The translations under genes and the position numbers were made by a program. A model generated the notes under the pieces. The model was not told the DNA's origin. It did no database searches and worked only from the letters and a program-made list of their open reading frames with translations. From assembly GCA_029168955.1 (NCBI GenBank), contig JAPDOI010000156.1:724501-788500 (forward strand): DNA of 64,000 nucleotides. The letters are read 5' to 3'. This stretch comes from Aplectana chamaeleonis. Taxonomy: Eukaryota; Nematoda; Chromadorea; Rhabditida; Cosmocercidae. Below, piece by piece: positions 35,201 to 44,968 of the stretch. How positions within the stretch are numbered: the first letter of the stretch is position 1; each line of letters starts with the position of its first letter.

Positions 35201-38200
35201 CCATCTCCGTAGCAGTTACTGATAACATTTCATTCGCGTTATTGCTTCGTAGTACATTGTAATGCACTACAGCCTGACGATGGGTCTACGACCCGAAACG
35301 TCGTAAAAAAGGTAAGAGTGGAGCAATCTTTGAGCAGCGGAGCTTCAAGTCCACGCATAAAACAATCATAATGAAGTTCAGGATCTTCGCAATGTTGGTT
35401 AGAGAATTGAATGCAGATGCAGCTTGCGCACATTGTTGGTGAATATCCGCTGCACATCTACGATGGTTCTTCAGCAAACAACCCAACTCGCAGAAATCGT
35501 CCACAAGTTTAATAGGTTATCCATCTAGACAAACTCCAGTTGAAGGCCCTCGAGACACACAGCTGCTTGCATTTGTCGAGACGAAGACGAACTGCATAGC
35601 CTGTGGCACGCTTCCAAGACAGCATAACGTCTTGATGATGATAAAACTACTTCCGCAGGAGATTGTTTCGCAATTCCATGCGTCGTCGATCGGCCAAGTT
35701 GAATAGAAAAAGCCCTGCCACGGATTCTTGCCTTATTCTGATTTTCATTTCAAAGGCTGACGTGAAACCGACAGACGTACGAGCTTCTGTTGTTGTTCCT
35801 TTTGCGGGCCTGGTACCCTATATAACAGGTATGCACAGAAAAAAGCGAAAGCTTCGTTTTTGGGCTGGAGTAATGACATCCTTGCTCCAGGTGACTTCTG
35901 AGCGTAGAAGTGATGACAACTAAGAAGCAATTAGGCGGCAGAACTAATTCAATAGTACTCAATTAATTTGATTAATTCTTTTTGGCACAACCTCGAGTTT
36001 TTAATTTCCACATCGAGGAGATTGGCGCTGGGGGCATGAGGAGTGCCGAGGGCCTCAGTATGCTCATTCACACATGTTCTTTTATCATTCCGAGCTTGTT
36101 TTCCGTCGTTCTTTTGACACGGTGACAGGTTTCTCTTCGCCTACCATTTTACTCCGGAAACTCACTGAAAATGAGAACGCTTCCTTCAGAAAGAGATAAA
36201 TGATAACCCTTGCGATGAATTCAGCGAGGTGAGAGGATCTCTTTACTTTCTTCTGCGGTTTTTCCTTGACTGCGGAAAACAGGAACGGACAGACCACCTA
36301 CCTAGGTCGTTCCTGTGGCCTACGAGTTTGTGGTCTTGTGGTCGTCTCGGTACGATCCTTTCCAATTGGAATGAACTCATAAGGTGTTACCGATTTAGGA
36401 GCGTCCGTTCCACCCATTAAAACTGCAAAAAGAATTCTCGCAATTCCTAAAAGTTACTCCAAGCATACGTACAGTGCACACCACTGCTGCTGATCTCGCT
36501 GCGGACCACTCGTCATTCAGGGCGCCAATCACGTACTAGTACTCCGATCAATAGCCGGATTTCTTGCGCATACGACGAGCGCTAGCTGCTGAGGCCCTGC
36601 AGCAAGATCAGCAGCAGTGAAACGCACTGTGCGCTCTCCTTAAAATATTCAGTCTAGTGAATGGATAAGGCGCGATCATTGCGGCTAGCCGTGCGGCGTT
36701 GGCGACACCACCGGCCGAAGAGGTTTTGATCGCGCGAAAAATCTACCTTCTTCTTCTTCTTATCGGCCACAACGAGCATCTTCTCATAGGCGCAGGAAGG
36801 CGGCCACATCGCACGGTTTCTTCCACATATCCAGAGCTGTCAGTGAAGTTGGTCGAGCTGGGCATGAAAATAAATGTAATGAATCATGCCCTGTGCCATG
36901 GCAGTCAGGACATACGTCGGGGACCGATGGATCGATCCTATGGACATAGGCCTTCAGGAATGAGGAATGTCCACAGCGAAGACCTGCCAAAATTACTCGG
37001 GAGCGTCTTGGTAGATCCATCTCACTATCATCGACCTTGGGCGGTACACCATCGAGTATAGAATTGGGAGGGGCACAGGAGAGGTATTCATTGACGAATC
37101 TGGTGTGCTCCATCTGCAGGAGCCTCTTCCGGTTGAGCTCTGAGGTCGCCCAACGTTGACGGTCATTTACAGAGACAGCAGCATACAACGGTGCACGGAT
37201 GTTGCGGGAATGAGGGGGTTGGATGATAGCAAGTGATAGTTGGGGTGAGCGACATTCCTGACTATGCCAATATGGACCTGTTGGGTGTGCAGTCGGCAGT
37301 GCTGCTTTACAGGAAGTAGTGCACATTCTTGATGTAGATGGGATCTAGGAGTGGACTTGGGGCATCCAGTGATGACACGTAGAGCAGCGTTTTGTGTTCG
37401 CTGAAGTTTGTTCCAGGACGTTTCCGTCAAGTGCCTTGACCAGACCGGGGCTCCATATTCCAGTACGGGCTGTATGATCGCCTTGTACGTAACGCGCAAG
37501 ACTTCCTTTGAGCTACCCCATGTAGTGCCAGCTAGAGCGCGGAGTATGTTGTTACGCGCATTGGCCGCAGCAGCTCGAATACGTGAGGTTTCATGGAAGC
37601 GCAATGAAGGGGCCAGGAATACACCGAGTAGAAGAGGGTGTTTGGATAGGGGCAGCAGATTTCCTTCCCAGAAAACCTGGGGATGCAGTTTGTGTTCAGC
37701 CGTGGCAGTAGTGCACAGAGTAACGCTGGACTTCGTAGGCGAGACCTTTAACTGTTTTGATTCCAAGAATACGGCCAGACTGCTGAGGTATTTGTTCATC
37801 TCCGCAGAGGCGCGGTCAATAACAGGGTCAGTGCACACAATAGTGAAGTCATCCGCATACAGACATAAGTGGATGTTAGGCGATGGCTTCGGAATATCGG
37901 ACAGATACAGAGAGAATAGGCTTGGTGACAATACTCCACCTTGGGGAACGCCTGCCTTCAAGGGAACAGACTTCGACAAGTGTCCGTCGAACTTCACACG
38001 TATAGAGCGGTTTTTGACAAAGTTGTCGGTCCATCGTTTACACCAGTCGGGCATATCGCAGTCCAGAATCGACTTCGACAGCAAGGAAGTGCTGACGTTG
38101 TCAAAAGCGGATGTCAGATCAACTGCGACGACCAGGCTTCTACCAGCAGGAGCTTTGCTATTGAAACCGGCAATTATGTGTTCCGTAATCGATGTGAGTG

Positions 38201-40526
38201 TGGTAATAGTGGAGTGAGCCTTCTTGAAGCCATGTTGATGCACATTATGTAGTAGTGCAGCTTGGAGATGCGGACAGATGATCTTCTCCGCTAACTTAGC
38301 AATGGGGACAGTAGGGAAATAGGTCGATGTGAGGTTGCCTTGTCCTCAGGCTTTCCTGGCTTCGGGATCGGTAGGACGATGGCTTGCTTCCACCTTGCGG
38401 GAATCACACCAGTACTGAACGAAGAGTAGATAAGATCGCTTAGTAACTCGTGGAATTGGTTTGGCAGATGCTTCAGATGGATAGCTGAGATGCCGTCGGG
38501 TCCCTCAGCCCTGGAGTTCTTCAAGGAATTGATGAGGGCTGACATAGTAGAGGGAGTTATTGCAGGTGTATCGTGACGACTGAGTTTCCTTATGGACCGG
38601 AGAGTTCTTCTATGAGAACGATCACGGCGCGACGTCGCCGAGGCAAAGAGTTTCCCAAGCCAACAGGCAGCACCATATCCAGACTCGAATCTACCAGAAG
38701 GGAACTCCAGCATGTTTCGCTCCGTTGACATTCTCTTTCCTGAAAGCTTCTTGAGAACGCTCCATGTTTTCTTGGCGTCAGTCTTGAAGTTAATGGATTC
38801 AGTAAACTCCTGCCATCGCTTTTGCTTGTGATTGTTGAGCAAGTTGGTGATCTCGTCAGACAGTTGCTGAATGCTCGAGTCAGCGGGGTTGGCTCGACGC
38901 TTCTCATCTCGTAGTTCGATCAGCTCCAGAACTTCCTTCGGAACGTTAGGGTGAAACGTTCTCACCCGTCCTGTAGGAATGGCTGTTCTAGAGGCATTGC
39001 ATATGGCATCAACGACGAACTTCTCTTTCTCGTGTACAGAGCCGGTGAGCGGATAGTTGGCTACCCGACCGAGTAACACCTCCTTAAACAGGACCCAATT
39101 AGCCTTACGATAATTAGTATACAATTTGCTACGTGAGCCTGAGAAGGGTGCAAGATGACTATTAAGAGACAAATCCAGTGAAGCACATATTGGTACATGA
39201 TCGCTGGCCATGACAACAGCAGTGGACCAGTTACAACATACAGCCAGAGAGGAAGAGACGAAAGTAACATCTGGCGAAGAGGGCCTGCCCGTGTTGGGGA
39301 GACGAGTAGGGGCATCCTCATTGATAGCAACAAGATCACAATCATCCGCAAACTGCTCAAGTAGTTCGCCTCTATCATCGAGACCTAGAGAGGAGAACCA
39401 GGACGATGAGTGTGCATTATAATCACCAGCCATAATAACTGAGGACGAAGGGAGGGAAGAGTGTACAGTAAGCAAAAATGGTGTAGGATCAAAAGAATTG
39501 GGACAAGAGGTGGTTAGGGGAATATAAACATTAACAACATATAATGGGCAACTTTGCAATACAATATGGACACCGATACACTTAACAACATTATCAGCGG
39601 GGAGCGCAATGAGGTGTGAGGGAATAGAAGATTTTACAAAAGTAGAGACGCCACCACCATGGGAAGTACGGGGGAGGTGGTAAGACGTGTAACCGGGGAG
39701 GCGGGGATGGAAGAGGAAGCGCTAAGTTTTGTTTCCTGCAAGAGGATGACATCAGGATGATAGCGTTCAATGTACAATGTCAGTTCAACAAGTTTGGCAC
39801 GCAGGCCATTAATGTTAAGTTGAAAAATGTCCAAACTATGATGAGGAGCACTAGGGGGAGAATTAGAGCAAGATATACAACAAAAAGCATCAGTGTAGTC
39901 ACTATAGCTAGCTAACCCCGAACATTTGAGGTGTACCCAGCCAAGGCAACCACCGCACTGAACGCTAGCGTGTTGAGCCGATAATCCACAGTGACAACAG
40001 GGATATCGCGGAGTCTTGCGCGGCCCAGGGTTCCTCTCAATGCCAGCTCGTAGTAGTAGAATACGAAGGAGTGCGGCAGCCAGCCATTCGCACTCCCACA
40101 CAGAAAAAAAAATCTACCTTCGCATCATCGTCCACTCAATAGACTATATTCTATGAAGAGACTCTACCTGTACACGAGATCAGATGTCTCGAAGAATCTC
40201 TGAAATGCGAGCAAGGCGTCAGCGGCTCGATGGCACATTGTCGGCTGAGGTTCAGTGGACATGGAATTAGAGGGCACCTAAAGAGATAATGTAAGAATAA
40301 GCCTTTACAAGGTTGGTAAAAATTGGGAAGAAATCCAGATTGTGTCCCGGAAAACCTTATGATAAAGGTGTAATGTTTCGTGGAATAAGACAACATACCG
40401 GTCGGCGTAACAAGGCCAGTGTAGCCGCTCGAACTGGGGTGCGATCCAAGCACATTCCCATGGCAAAACGCGACCATGGAAACGTGCCACGGCCACGTGG
40501 GAGCAATTTATAGGTATAATTCGCAT
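32212..40526 (-). CDS. Unrecognised six-exon (or seven-exon) gene, Cys- then Pro/Arg-rich protein of about 208 residues
   Basis: Minus-strand model in transcript order: 40526-40399, 40277-40168, 36422-36302, 33360-33294, 32498-32419 and 32332-32212 (stop TGA at 32214-32212). Each exon is bounded by good acceptors (for example TTTCCTCCTTTCAG, CTTTTTATTTCAG) and GT donors, and every phase matches, giving 627 bases. The first two exons are Cys-rich (motifs such as WEC, WPCYAD, CPLIPC, LTPC). The third is basic and Thr/Arg/Pro-rich (RPQTRRPQERP). The last two hold PGGIMHEV, a short Met/Val/Gly helix-like stretch and PPGGDFIK at the end. I recognise no domain and propose no function. The first exon as drawn starts with ATG directly after an AG, so an upstream exon carrying a signal peptide is likely (candidate 43319-43209). 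Introns hold the LINE, pogo, RTE and SINE-like insertions. The three-prime exons are the most certain part. Confidence 0.68.
32650..32860 (-). repeat. tRNA-derived SINE-like copy
   Basis: On the minus strand 32772-32701 reads as a 72-base tRNA-like unit. It has a 7-bp acceptor-like stem (GGCTTCG with CGGAGCC), a box A-like TGGTACAGTGTG, an anticodon-arm-like hairpin and a box B-like GGTTCAATCTC. It shares flanking sequence (acacaaggtgctga) with the copy at 32.9-33.1 kb. It lies in an intron of the minus-strand gene, same orientation. The mispaired T stem and its repetition argue for a SINE, not a working tRNA gene. Confidence 0.6.
32916..33275. repeat. Foldback element containing a tRNA-like unit
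   Basis: Left arm 32916-33045 and right arm 33147-33275 are inverted copies of about 130 bases (shared stretches include cgtcgcagtgcacgttatgg and gtgaacataccataacg). A complete 72-base tRNA-like unit lies on the minus strand at 33087-33016, with stem GGCTTCG/TGGAGCC and box B GGTTCAATCTC. The right arm repeats only its T-arm half (33148-33174). The right edge is 18 bases from the donor of exon 33360-33294. Confidence 0.65.
33394..34178 (-). mobile_element. pogo/Tigger-like DNA transposon, internal-deletion derivative (785 bp)
   Basis: Left end CTGTATTTCCTGTAACAGAA and the reverse complement of the right end CCGTATTTCCTGTTATTGAA match in most positions, and TA flanks both sides (33392-33393, 34179-34180), as expected for pogo-type insertions. 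Inside, the only coding remnant is the C-terminal part of a DDE transposase. The element lies in the intron upstream of exon 33360-33294 of the minus-strand gene; its end is 34 bases from that exon. Confidence 0.75.
33616..33966 (-). pseudogene. C-terminal remnant of a pogo/Tigger (CENP-B/DDE_1) transposase
   Basis: The open frame contains YLNWVATAWKQLSTD, VVARSFKVCGIKNAADG and SQDDVF. This matches the characteristic tail of pogo/Tigger transposases (W..AW..., V..SF..CGI.NALDG.EDD). The upstream DNA-binding and catalytic parts are absent, so it is a truncated, non-functional copy. Recognition is from memory of the family motif, not from a search. Confidence 0.65.
34262..35655 (-). mobile_element. 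RTE-type LINE fragment (reverse transcriptase C-terminus), split by an insertion of about 0.8 kb
   Basis: Piece 1 (about 35655-35380): LRLDKCKQLCVS, then in a second frame RGPSTGVCLDG, a stop, PIKLVDDFCELGCLLKN, DIHQQCAQAASAFNSLTN. Piece 2 (about 34505-34262): KWLRRLHEYVWPRVRHSED, LYKEIDAVHQSLTQGRCQRL, with stops further on. Both fit the distal part of RTE-type reverse transcriptases common in hookworm-like genomes and lie in the right order. About 50 residues that belong between them are missing, replaced by unrelated sequence at about 34510-35380. Multiple stops and shifts make it a fossil. Confidence 0.68.
34510..35380. repeat. Composite insert within the RTE fragment
   Basis: Contains a short inverted repeat (atgcatgaatgc at about 34678 and gcattcatgcat at about 34792). 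A segment at about 35010-35110 (tgtagcggttaggttgttgc) vaguely resembles a tRNA-like promoter. Near 35275 there is a motif (gacccgaaacgtcg) similar to the foldback motif seen at 56.6 and 56.9 kb. No coding signal was seen. Exact edges are not defined. Confidence 0.35.
35755..36190. repeat. Diverged copy of MITE family D
   Basis: Interior blocks ctggtaccctatataacagg and cgttcttttgacacggtgac correspond to 28190-28530. Termini are decayed. It lies between the RTE fragment and exon 36422-36302. Confidence 0.5.
36470..36640. repeat. Short palindromic MITE
   Basis: cactgctgctgatctcgctg at the left is inverted at the right as cagcaagatcagcagcagtg, about 110 bases apart. It lies between exon 36422-36302 and the LINE. 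Confidence 0.55.
36751..40107 (-). mobile_element. Near full-length APE-type non-LTR retrotransposon (CR1/Ingi-like LINE), 3.36 kb, with 14-bp target duplication
   Basis: The same 14 bases (aaaaatctaccttc) occur at 36737-36750 and 40108-40121, directly outside the element, as target-site duplications. In the element's own orientation it starts just before the coding frame and ends in a (GAA)n-like tail (36751-36760). It sits in the intron between exons 36422-36302 and 40277-40168 of the minus-strand gene, in the same orientation, only 46 bases from the splice donor at 40167. Motif content fits CR1/Ingi/Vingi-type LINEs; the clade call is uncertain without a tree. Confidence 0.9.
36784..40101 (-). 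pseudogene. LINE polyprotein (2A-like, PHD-like finger, APE endonuclease, reverse transcriptase), three frameshifts
   Basis: Order from the N-terminus: a 2A-like GIERNPGP (about 40044-40021); a C4HC3 PHD-like finger (CCHC, CGGC, WVHLKC, CISC); AP endonuclease with NINGLR, LLQETKL, MAGDYNAHSSSW, SSPDVTF and SDHVPI; reverse transcriptase with VDLTSAFDN, GVPQGGVLSPSLF, the YADD box in LCLYADDFT, and LGVFLAP; a thumb region; and a terminal CPDCHGTGHDSLHLFSCPA knuckle. Single-base frameshifts fall near 39690, 38305 and 37200, so the coding frame runs 40101-39634, then to 38291, then to 37167, then to 36784. The first codon is GTG rather than ATG, suggesting slight five-prime loss. In the intact family the product would nick DNA and copy its own RNA at the nick. 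Confidence 0.9.
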
Positions 40527-40919
40527 CTATAGGGAGCAAATCTGTTCATGGGAAGGTTGTTTGTCCTCCCACAGCGTCGTGGGAACGTTCTTGGAACGCA
40601 CTCCAGGTCAGACGATCGGGCTAGACGATTCCCTCGTTGGGCTTCGGCGTTACATTTCGGATCGTCTTATAAGGACCACTAACCTATCACTCCCCTGGCA
40701 AGACTACTGGCGACCGAGTGACATTAAAAAACGATACTACTACATATAGATTATCGTTCTCGGAGCCAAATTCCGGTCCGCAACTCAGGACTACGGCTCT
40801 TGCATCATGCGAAACGCGATAATCATGCTGGGAGAAAGGTGGATCGTGCCGGGACGGAGTGGTCACGTGTAGCATGATGCGAGTCCGCAAATGCAGACCG
40901 CAATTTCGCCTAGAGAACG

Positions 40920-41070
40920 ACAGTATATATCCTCTGTTTCCGAGTGAAATTTATTTCCGTCCATCGCGTGCGTCTGCGCGCGTACGCTGCATCTCCTTCT
41001 CCGCACACTTTCTCGCTGTCTCTAATCTTGCTCCGCACAAGCGCGCGAGGGAACCGAGTAAATGTGGCTC
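40920..41070. repeat. Repeat family N copy
   Basis: tatcctctgtttccgagtga head, gcgtgcgtctgcgcgcgtac, and ttgctccgcacaagcgcgcg. Close relative at 44050-44190. Confidence 0.45.
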
Positions 41071-41624
41071 GGGACTGGAGAATAATTCGCGTAATGTTTG
41101 CGTGTGCATACTTGACCGGAAATTCATGAAACGACTATGGCGCGGACTTTTTCGGCCCTAGTTACATATATACCGGCGGAATAAAAACGTCCCGCGATGA
41201 CATTGCCGCAGTTTGCCGTGTGGATTCTGCAGTCTTACGTACAAGTCATATTGCAGGCCAGAAAATCGGAGCGTTTCCAGAATGCTATCATATTCATGTG
41301 TTCGTCCTTCCTCCATCGTAGAGAAATTGCAGAAAACTTCCCTTATTCTCTTTTCACTGTGAAGTTGCTCGTGCCACTTTTATCGTGTTGTAACAAAAAT
41401 ATTCAAAAAATAATAATCAGCGGTTGGGTTTCGGCGATTTTTCGAGCGGGTGGGTAGTGCAACGACACATAACGCGGTGCGGATTCCCTCCGCGTTTTCC
41501 CCGTACAACTGTTCCTTTCGGACTGCCTTAAAACAAGGGAGGTTCCCAATAGTGGCAATTGTATTGTCTTTGATGCGGCTTTCCGCCGATGTATAACTAG
41601 GGAATTATCTGAATTTTCTATGCC

Positions 41625-41815
41625 TGGCTGCCTAAAGGGGTTCGACGACAGGTGCGAACGATGTGGCGTAAAGGATGACGAGGGCGCATCACAGTGTTTT
41701 GACGCCGCGTTGGCCCTGCGCCGCTGCCAGCGAGCGTCAACCGACGTCGCAGTCGCCGCGTCAATGTTGACGCTCGGTGACCACTCACCGGTCGCTGCAA
41801 CTCTGCAGACCCTTC
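41625..41815. repeat. GC-rich repeat family M
   Basis: gacgccgcgttggccctgcg and gccgcgtcaatgttgacgct; the inverted relative is at about 47095-47460. The short open frames across it have no family resemblance. Confidence 0.45.
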
Positions 41816-42269
41816 AAATTAAGAGACGGAAATTGGGGGTGGGAGTGTTGCTGGAAGTTGTATTTTGCAGAAAGAGTCATCGTGAAATTCTGACCGGTAA
41901 TTCATAAAACCGCTCAGAAGCATGCCTGCTACTTGAAAATAATGCAGTATGTGGGGAATCGGTGCTCGAATTTCGTGACGCAGTTCGGGAGCGGGAGGTG
42001 AGATGAAAGCTTTTTCCACCTGACCTCGCAATTTTTTTTGAGAAATCAGAAATTGTTGACCGGAAATCCATAAAACGGCTCACAGACGTGATCTTTATCT
42101 ACAATTTTTTGTGTAATTGATTGCAGAACGGTCGCGTAGATTGAAAAAAAAAACTGCATGTGAGGGGACTGGTGGAAGGGTCGTATTTTCGGAATTTAAT
42201 TGTATTTTCAACGATAAAATCATAAAACAGCGCATTATCCCACTGAGCCTCATCTCAGTCGTCGATAGG

Positions 42270-42353
42270 CTCATCCGAAAAATTCTTTCGTGACGGTCGC
42301 TCGACACCCACGCCAGCCGCATCGGCGGAGAGTCTCATTCGGGCAGTCCTAAG
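42270..42353. repeat. MITE family A, right half only
   Basis: Contains gacggtcgctcgacacccac and gagagtctcattcgggcag, the right repeat of family A. A further partial copy lies at about 51915-52005 (gcgacggccgttcgatgcg). Confidence 0.45.
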
Positions 42354-42489
42354 GTGCAAAATGGGTATTAAAATCTTGAGACGAATTTTGGTGGTAGGAA
42401 GCTCGATGGAAGGTTGTTTTCGAAAAAATCACCAATATAAGTGAATGCTAAAACGGAAACTCTTCAAACAGCTTGACAGCGCGCTCTCT

Positions 42490-42800
42490 ATTCGGAACAT
42501 TTTGTTTAAAGGCAACGTAGGCGCAGAAAACCGTACATTATTTTTTCATGTTTTGTGTAGGTTGGCCTCTCTAGTAAACGAAGCTCATGAAAAGCCTCCG
42601 TATGTAACGAAAAGTCAGTCTGAATGCATAGTAAATATGAATTTGAATTTCGAGCCAAAATCGTTTCTGAAATTGGTCTGTTTTCGGAGACCTCTTCAAT
42701 GCTACTTTGGAAGTTTCTCTGCATAAGGAGTTTGTGTCGTAGCTGTTTTTTTATGTTGTTTAACGGTCGCATCAACATTCTATAAAGAAGGGGTAGACGA
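42490..42800. repeat. Dispersed repeat, inverted relative of 26990-27300
   Basis: See 26990-27300. Open frames here are chance readings of the repeat. Confidence 0.5.
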
Positions 42801-43208
42801 CTGCAGAGAACTGGTCGCGGATCCTCTTCTTTAACCCCTTCCAACCTCATTAGCCTACCTTTTTTGACGCGCCGAAGCTCGGCAGTGTGGTGTACCCGGC
42901 TCACTTATAAAATTGAGCATGAAAATGGAAAGTGGTTTCCAGCGCGAACGATGCCTTGAGTACGGAATGGGTGCCTAGGTTGAAGTAGGGAAAAATTCGA
43001 AGTCGGAGGGCCATTGGAAAGCTTGCATTTCCCAGAGTGGGCCTTTGTTGGACTGCTCACTGCATATTCGTGAAACAACCCATTAACATTTTTTGGGCTC
43101 AAAACTTTCTGTAATGGTAGCGCTACTTCCAAGTCTTATATTGGATGGAACCTCTTCACGATTAAAACAATAGAGTCGATTCAAGTCATTAGCACAATAA
43201 AAACAAAC

Positions 43209-43319
43209 TTTGTAGCGAACTACAAACCCGCAACAACATTGACTGGTTGAGCTTTGCGTGTAGACGTTGTAGACGGTGAATATGAGTGTTAGACTTGGGA
43301 GTAATAACCTCGACAACAT
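43209..43319 (-). CDS. Candidate first exon (signal peptide) of the minus-strand gene ending at 32212
   Basis: From ATG (43319) the frame gives MLSRLLLPSLTLIFTVYNVY, a good secretory signal shape, then TQSSTSQCCCGF and a phase-0 donor GTTTGT after RYK. Phase 0 would join exactly to the phase-0 start of the exon at 40526. The frame itself stays open to 43083, so an independent 78-residue Cys-rich secreted peptide is the alternative. The link is inference from phase only. Confidence 0.3.
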
Positions 43320-44359
43320 AAGAGAACAGAGCAATATTGCATCTCTCTGCCTCCCACTCTTCTACACATCTTGCGGTAATATCCAATGAAGAACATACGA
43401 TGGAAACCAGTTTCTTCAATCGAACACGAACACACACCTCTCATACACGCGCAGTCGGTTCACCCCCGCCACAAAGCAGACATTGAACCCCTGATTCATA
43501 TTGACCTTGTCGGATAATATTGGAAGCGAAGCAAGAACAAGCTTCTGCTGTTTGTGCAGAGCAAGGATTTTTTGAACAAAAACTTGAAAGTATCTCTCGG
43601 CATTTGTCCTTTCCCTGTGCGCTGGCGCTATTTCTCCCTGGCATGCATCTGGTCAGAGTGCTTTCTTTAACGCTCCATCATTACTATGCGAGAAGCTTAC
43701 TCAAAAAACATTTCATACTCTTAGTAAACTGACAAGATTTTTCATTGTTCAGACCAATTATTCTGAGAAGGTCAGCGAACGACATGAAAAACACGGGCGA
43801 GAGGAAAACAGAAAGAAAACACGAACATCGGTACCAGGGTAAAGCACCCTCGGTTTCGGTAACCAGGGGGGCGCAACTCTGGGCTCCAGGAGGGGGGGGG
43901 GCAGGCTCCCCGCCGGTCGCCATGCGAAAGCTGCTGGGACTTAGTAGAACACAAAAATAGCAAAACTTTGAATTTAGCTCCAAAATAACGCATGGAAAGT
44001 TGGGCAGGTTCTAATAAAGATAATGAACAAATGATAATTACTTCAGTTATCCTGTTTCCGATAGAATTTTTTTTCCGTTCATCGCGTGCGTCTGCGCGCG
44101 TACGCTGCGTCTCTTTCTCCCCTAACTTTTTCGCTCTCTCTCTCTGCCCTCGCTCTGCACAAATGCGCGAGGGATCTGAGTAAATTATCGTTACAGGCCA
44201 TCTTCTACTGCTGGGTGCGCTGCAATGTATCAGCTGCGTCCAAGCGAGGATCATAGTTTAGAAAGTAGTCGGGAATGGGTTTTTTTTTTCTCTTCCGCTA
44301 CCTCCTAGTGACCTCAGAATGTCACTCTCTATCAAATAGGTATTTACTTCTGTCCTCAT

Positions 44360-44968
44360 TCACCCTTCGAATTCAGCATTGAGACGTCGCCAGCGAGAAA
44401 CGAAGTCTACAAGCAGGCTCTCTTGGTTTTGGACAGCTTCAGAAAGAGAGGCCAAATTATGAAGTGTAGAGTTCACACGTTGCAGTCGATGGATGTTGTA
44501 GCATCTGCCATCACCCAAAGTGCTTTTTGCATTTTCTTACTGGATCAAGATTCAAATGAAGTCTTCTCTGATTTTAAGTAGTACAGAATAGTGGCTGGGA
44601 ATTTTCCGGACAGATGGCTGCAAACTGGCAGTTCAGCGTACACGGTACAGCATCGTCATTTGGAGGAATCGAAAAGCTATTTCCTTCGCAACAGATCGAT
44701 AGGTGGATCTTCCATGACTTCTCACTGGAGAACCGAATAAATGGTGCATCTCTATCACCAAAGCTGAAGTGAGGTTCATGGCATACCCTTTTTGCGCGGT
44801 AATCACCAGGTTCAACTTGTGAGCTCCCCAAACTGAGAGAACGAGATCATTGCTTTGTATGTATGTCCCCATACTCTATTTCTGATTTGAGCCTTCATCA
44901 ATCCATAGGAGCCTAGCATCCAACCCGTCATCACTGAAGCTCCATCGCTAAAGAGTGAGCGGCAAATG
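44360..44968 (-). pseudogene. hAT-like transposase fragment
   Basis: Minus-strand frames show SLFSDGASVMTGWMLGS, then after a shift VWGAHKLNLVITAQKGYAMN and IEMHHLFGSP. SDGASVMTG followed by a CxxHxLNLVI-like stretch and a MHHLF stretch is typical of hAT-superfamily (DUF4371/ZMYM-like) transposases. Here the usual cysteine reads G, and frames are interrupted at least twice. An adjoining open stretch (GDGRCYNIHRLQRVN... to a stop at 44360) may be part of the same relic but is not recognised. Confidence 0.55.

Larger units (their letters stand above)
40527..43208. other. Intron or spacer upstream of the minus-strand gene
   Basis: Holds repeats N, M, A (right half) and 42490-42800. No further exon is supported, but the five-prime end of the minus-strand gene must lie here or beyond. 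Confidence 0.35.

Noticed and set aside
37408..38217. 269-codon plus-strand open frame
   Set aside because: It is the antisense shadow of the LINE reverse transcriptase.
43441..43644. Cys-rich 67-codon minus-strand frame (KDKCREILSSFCSKNPC...) with a phase-0 GTATGA donor
   Set aside because: It could compete with 43319-43209 as the upstream exon of the minus-strand gene, but it lacks a signal peptide and a clear acceptor, so it was not annotated.
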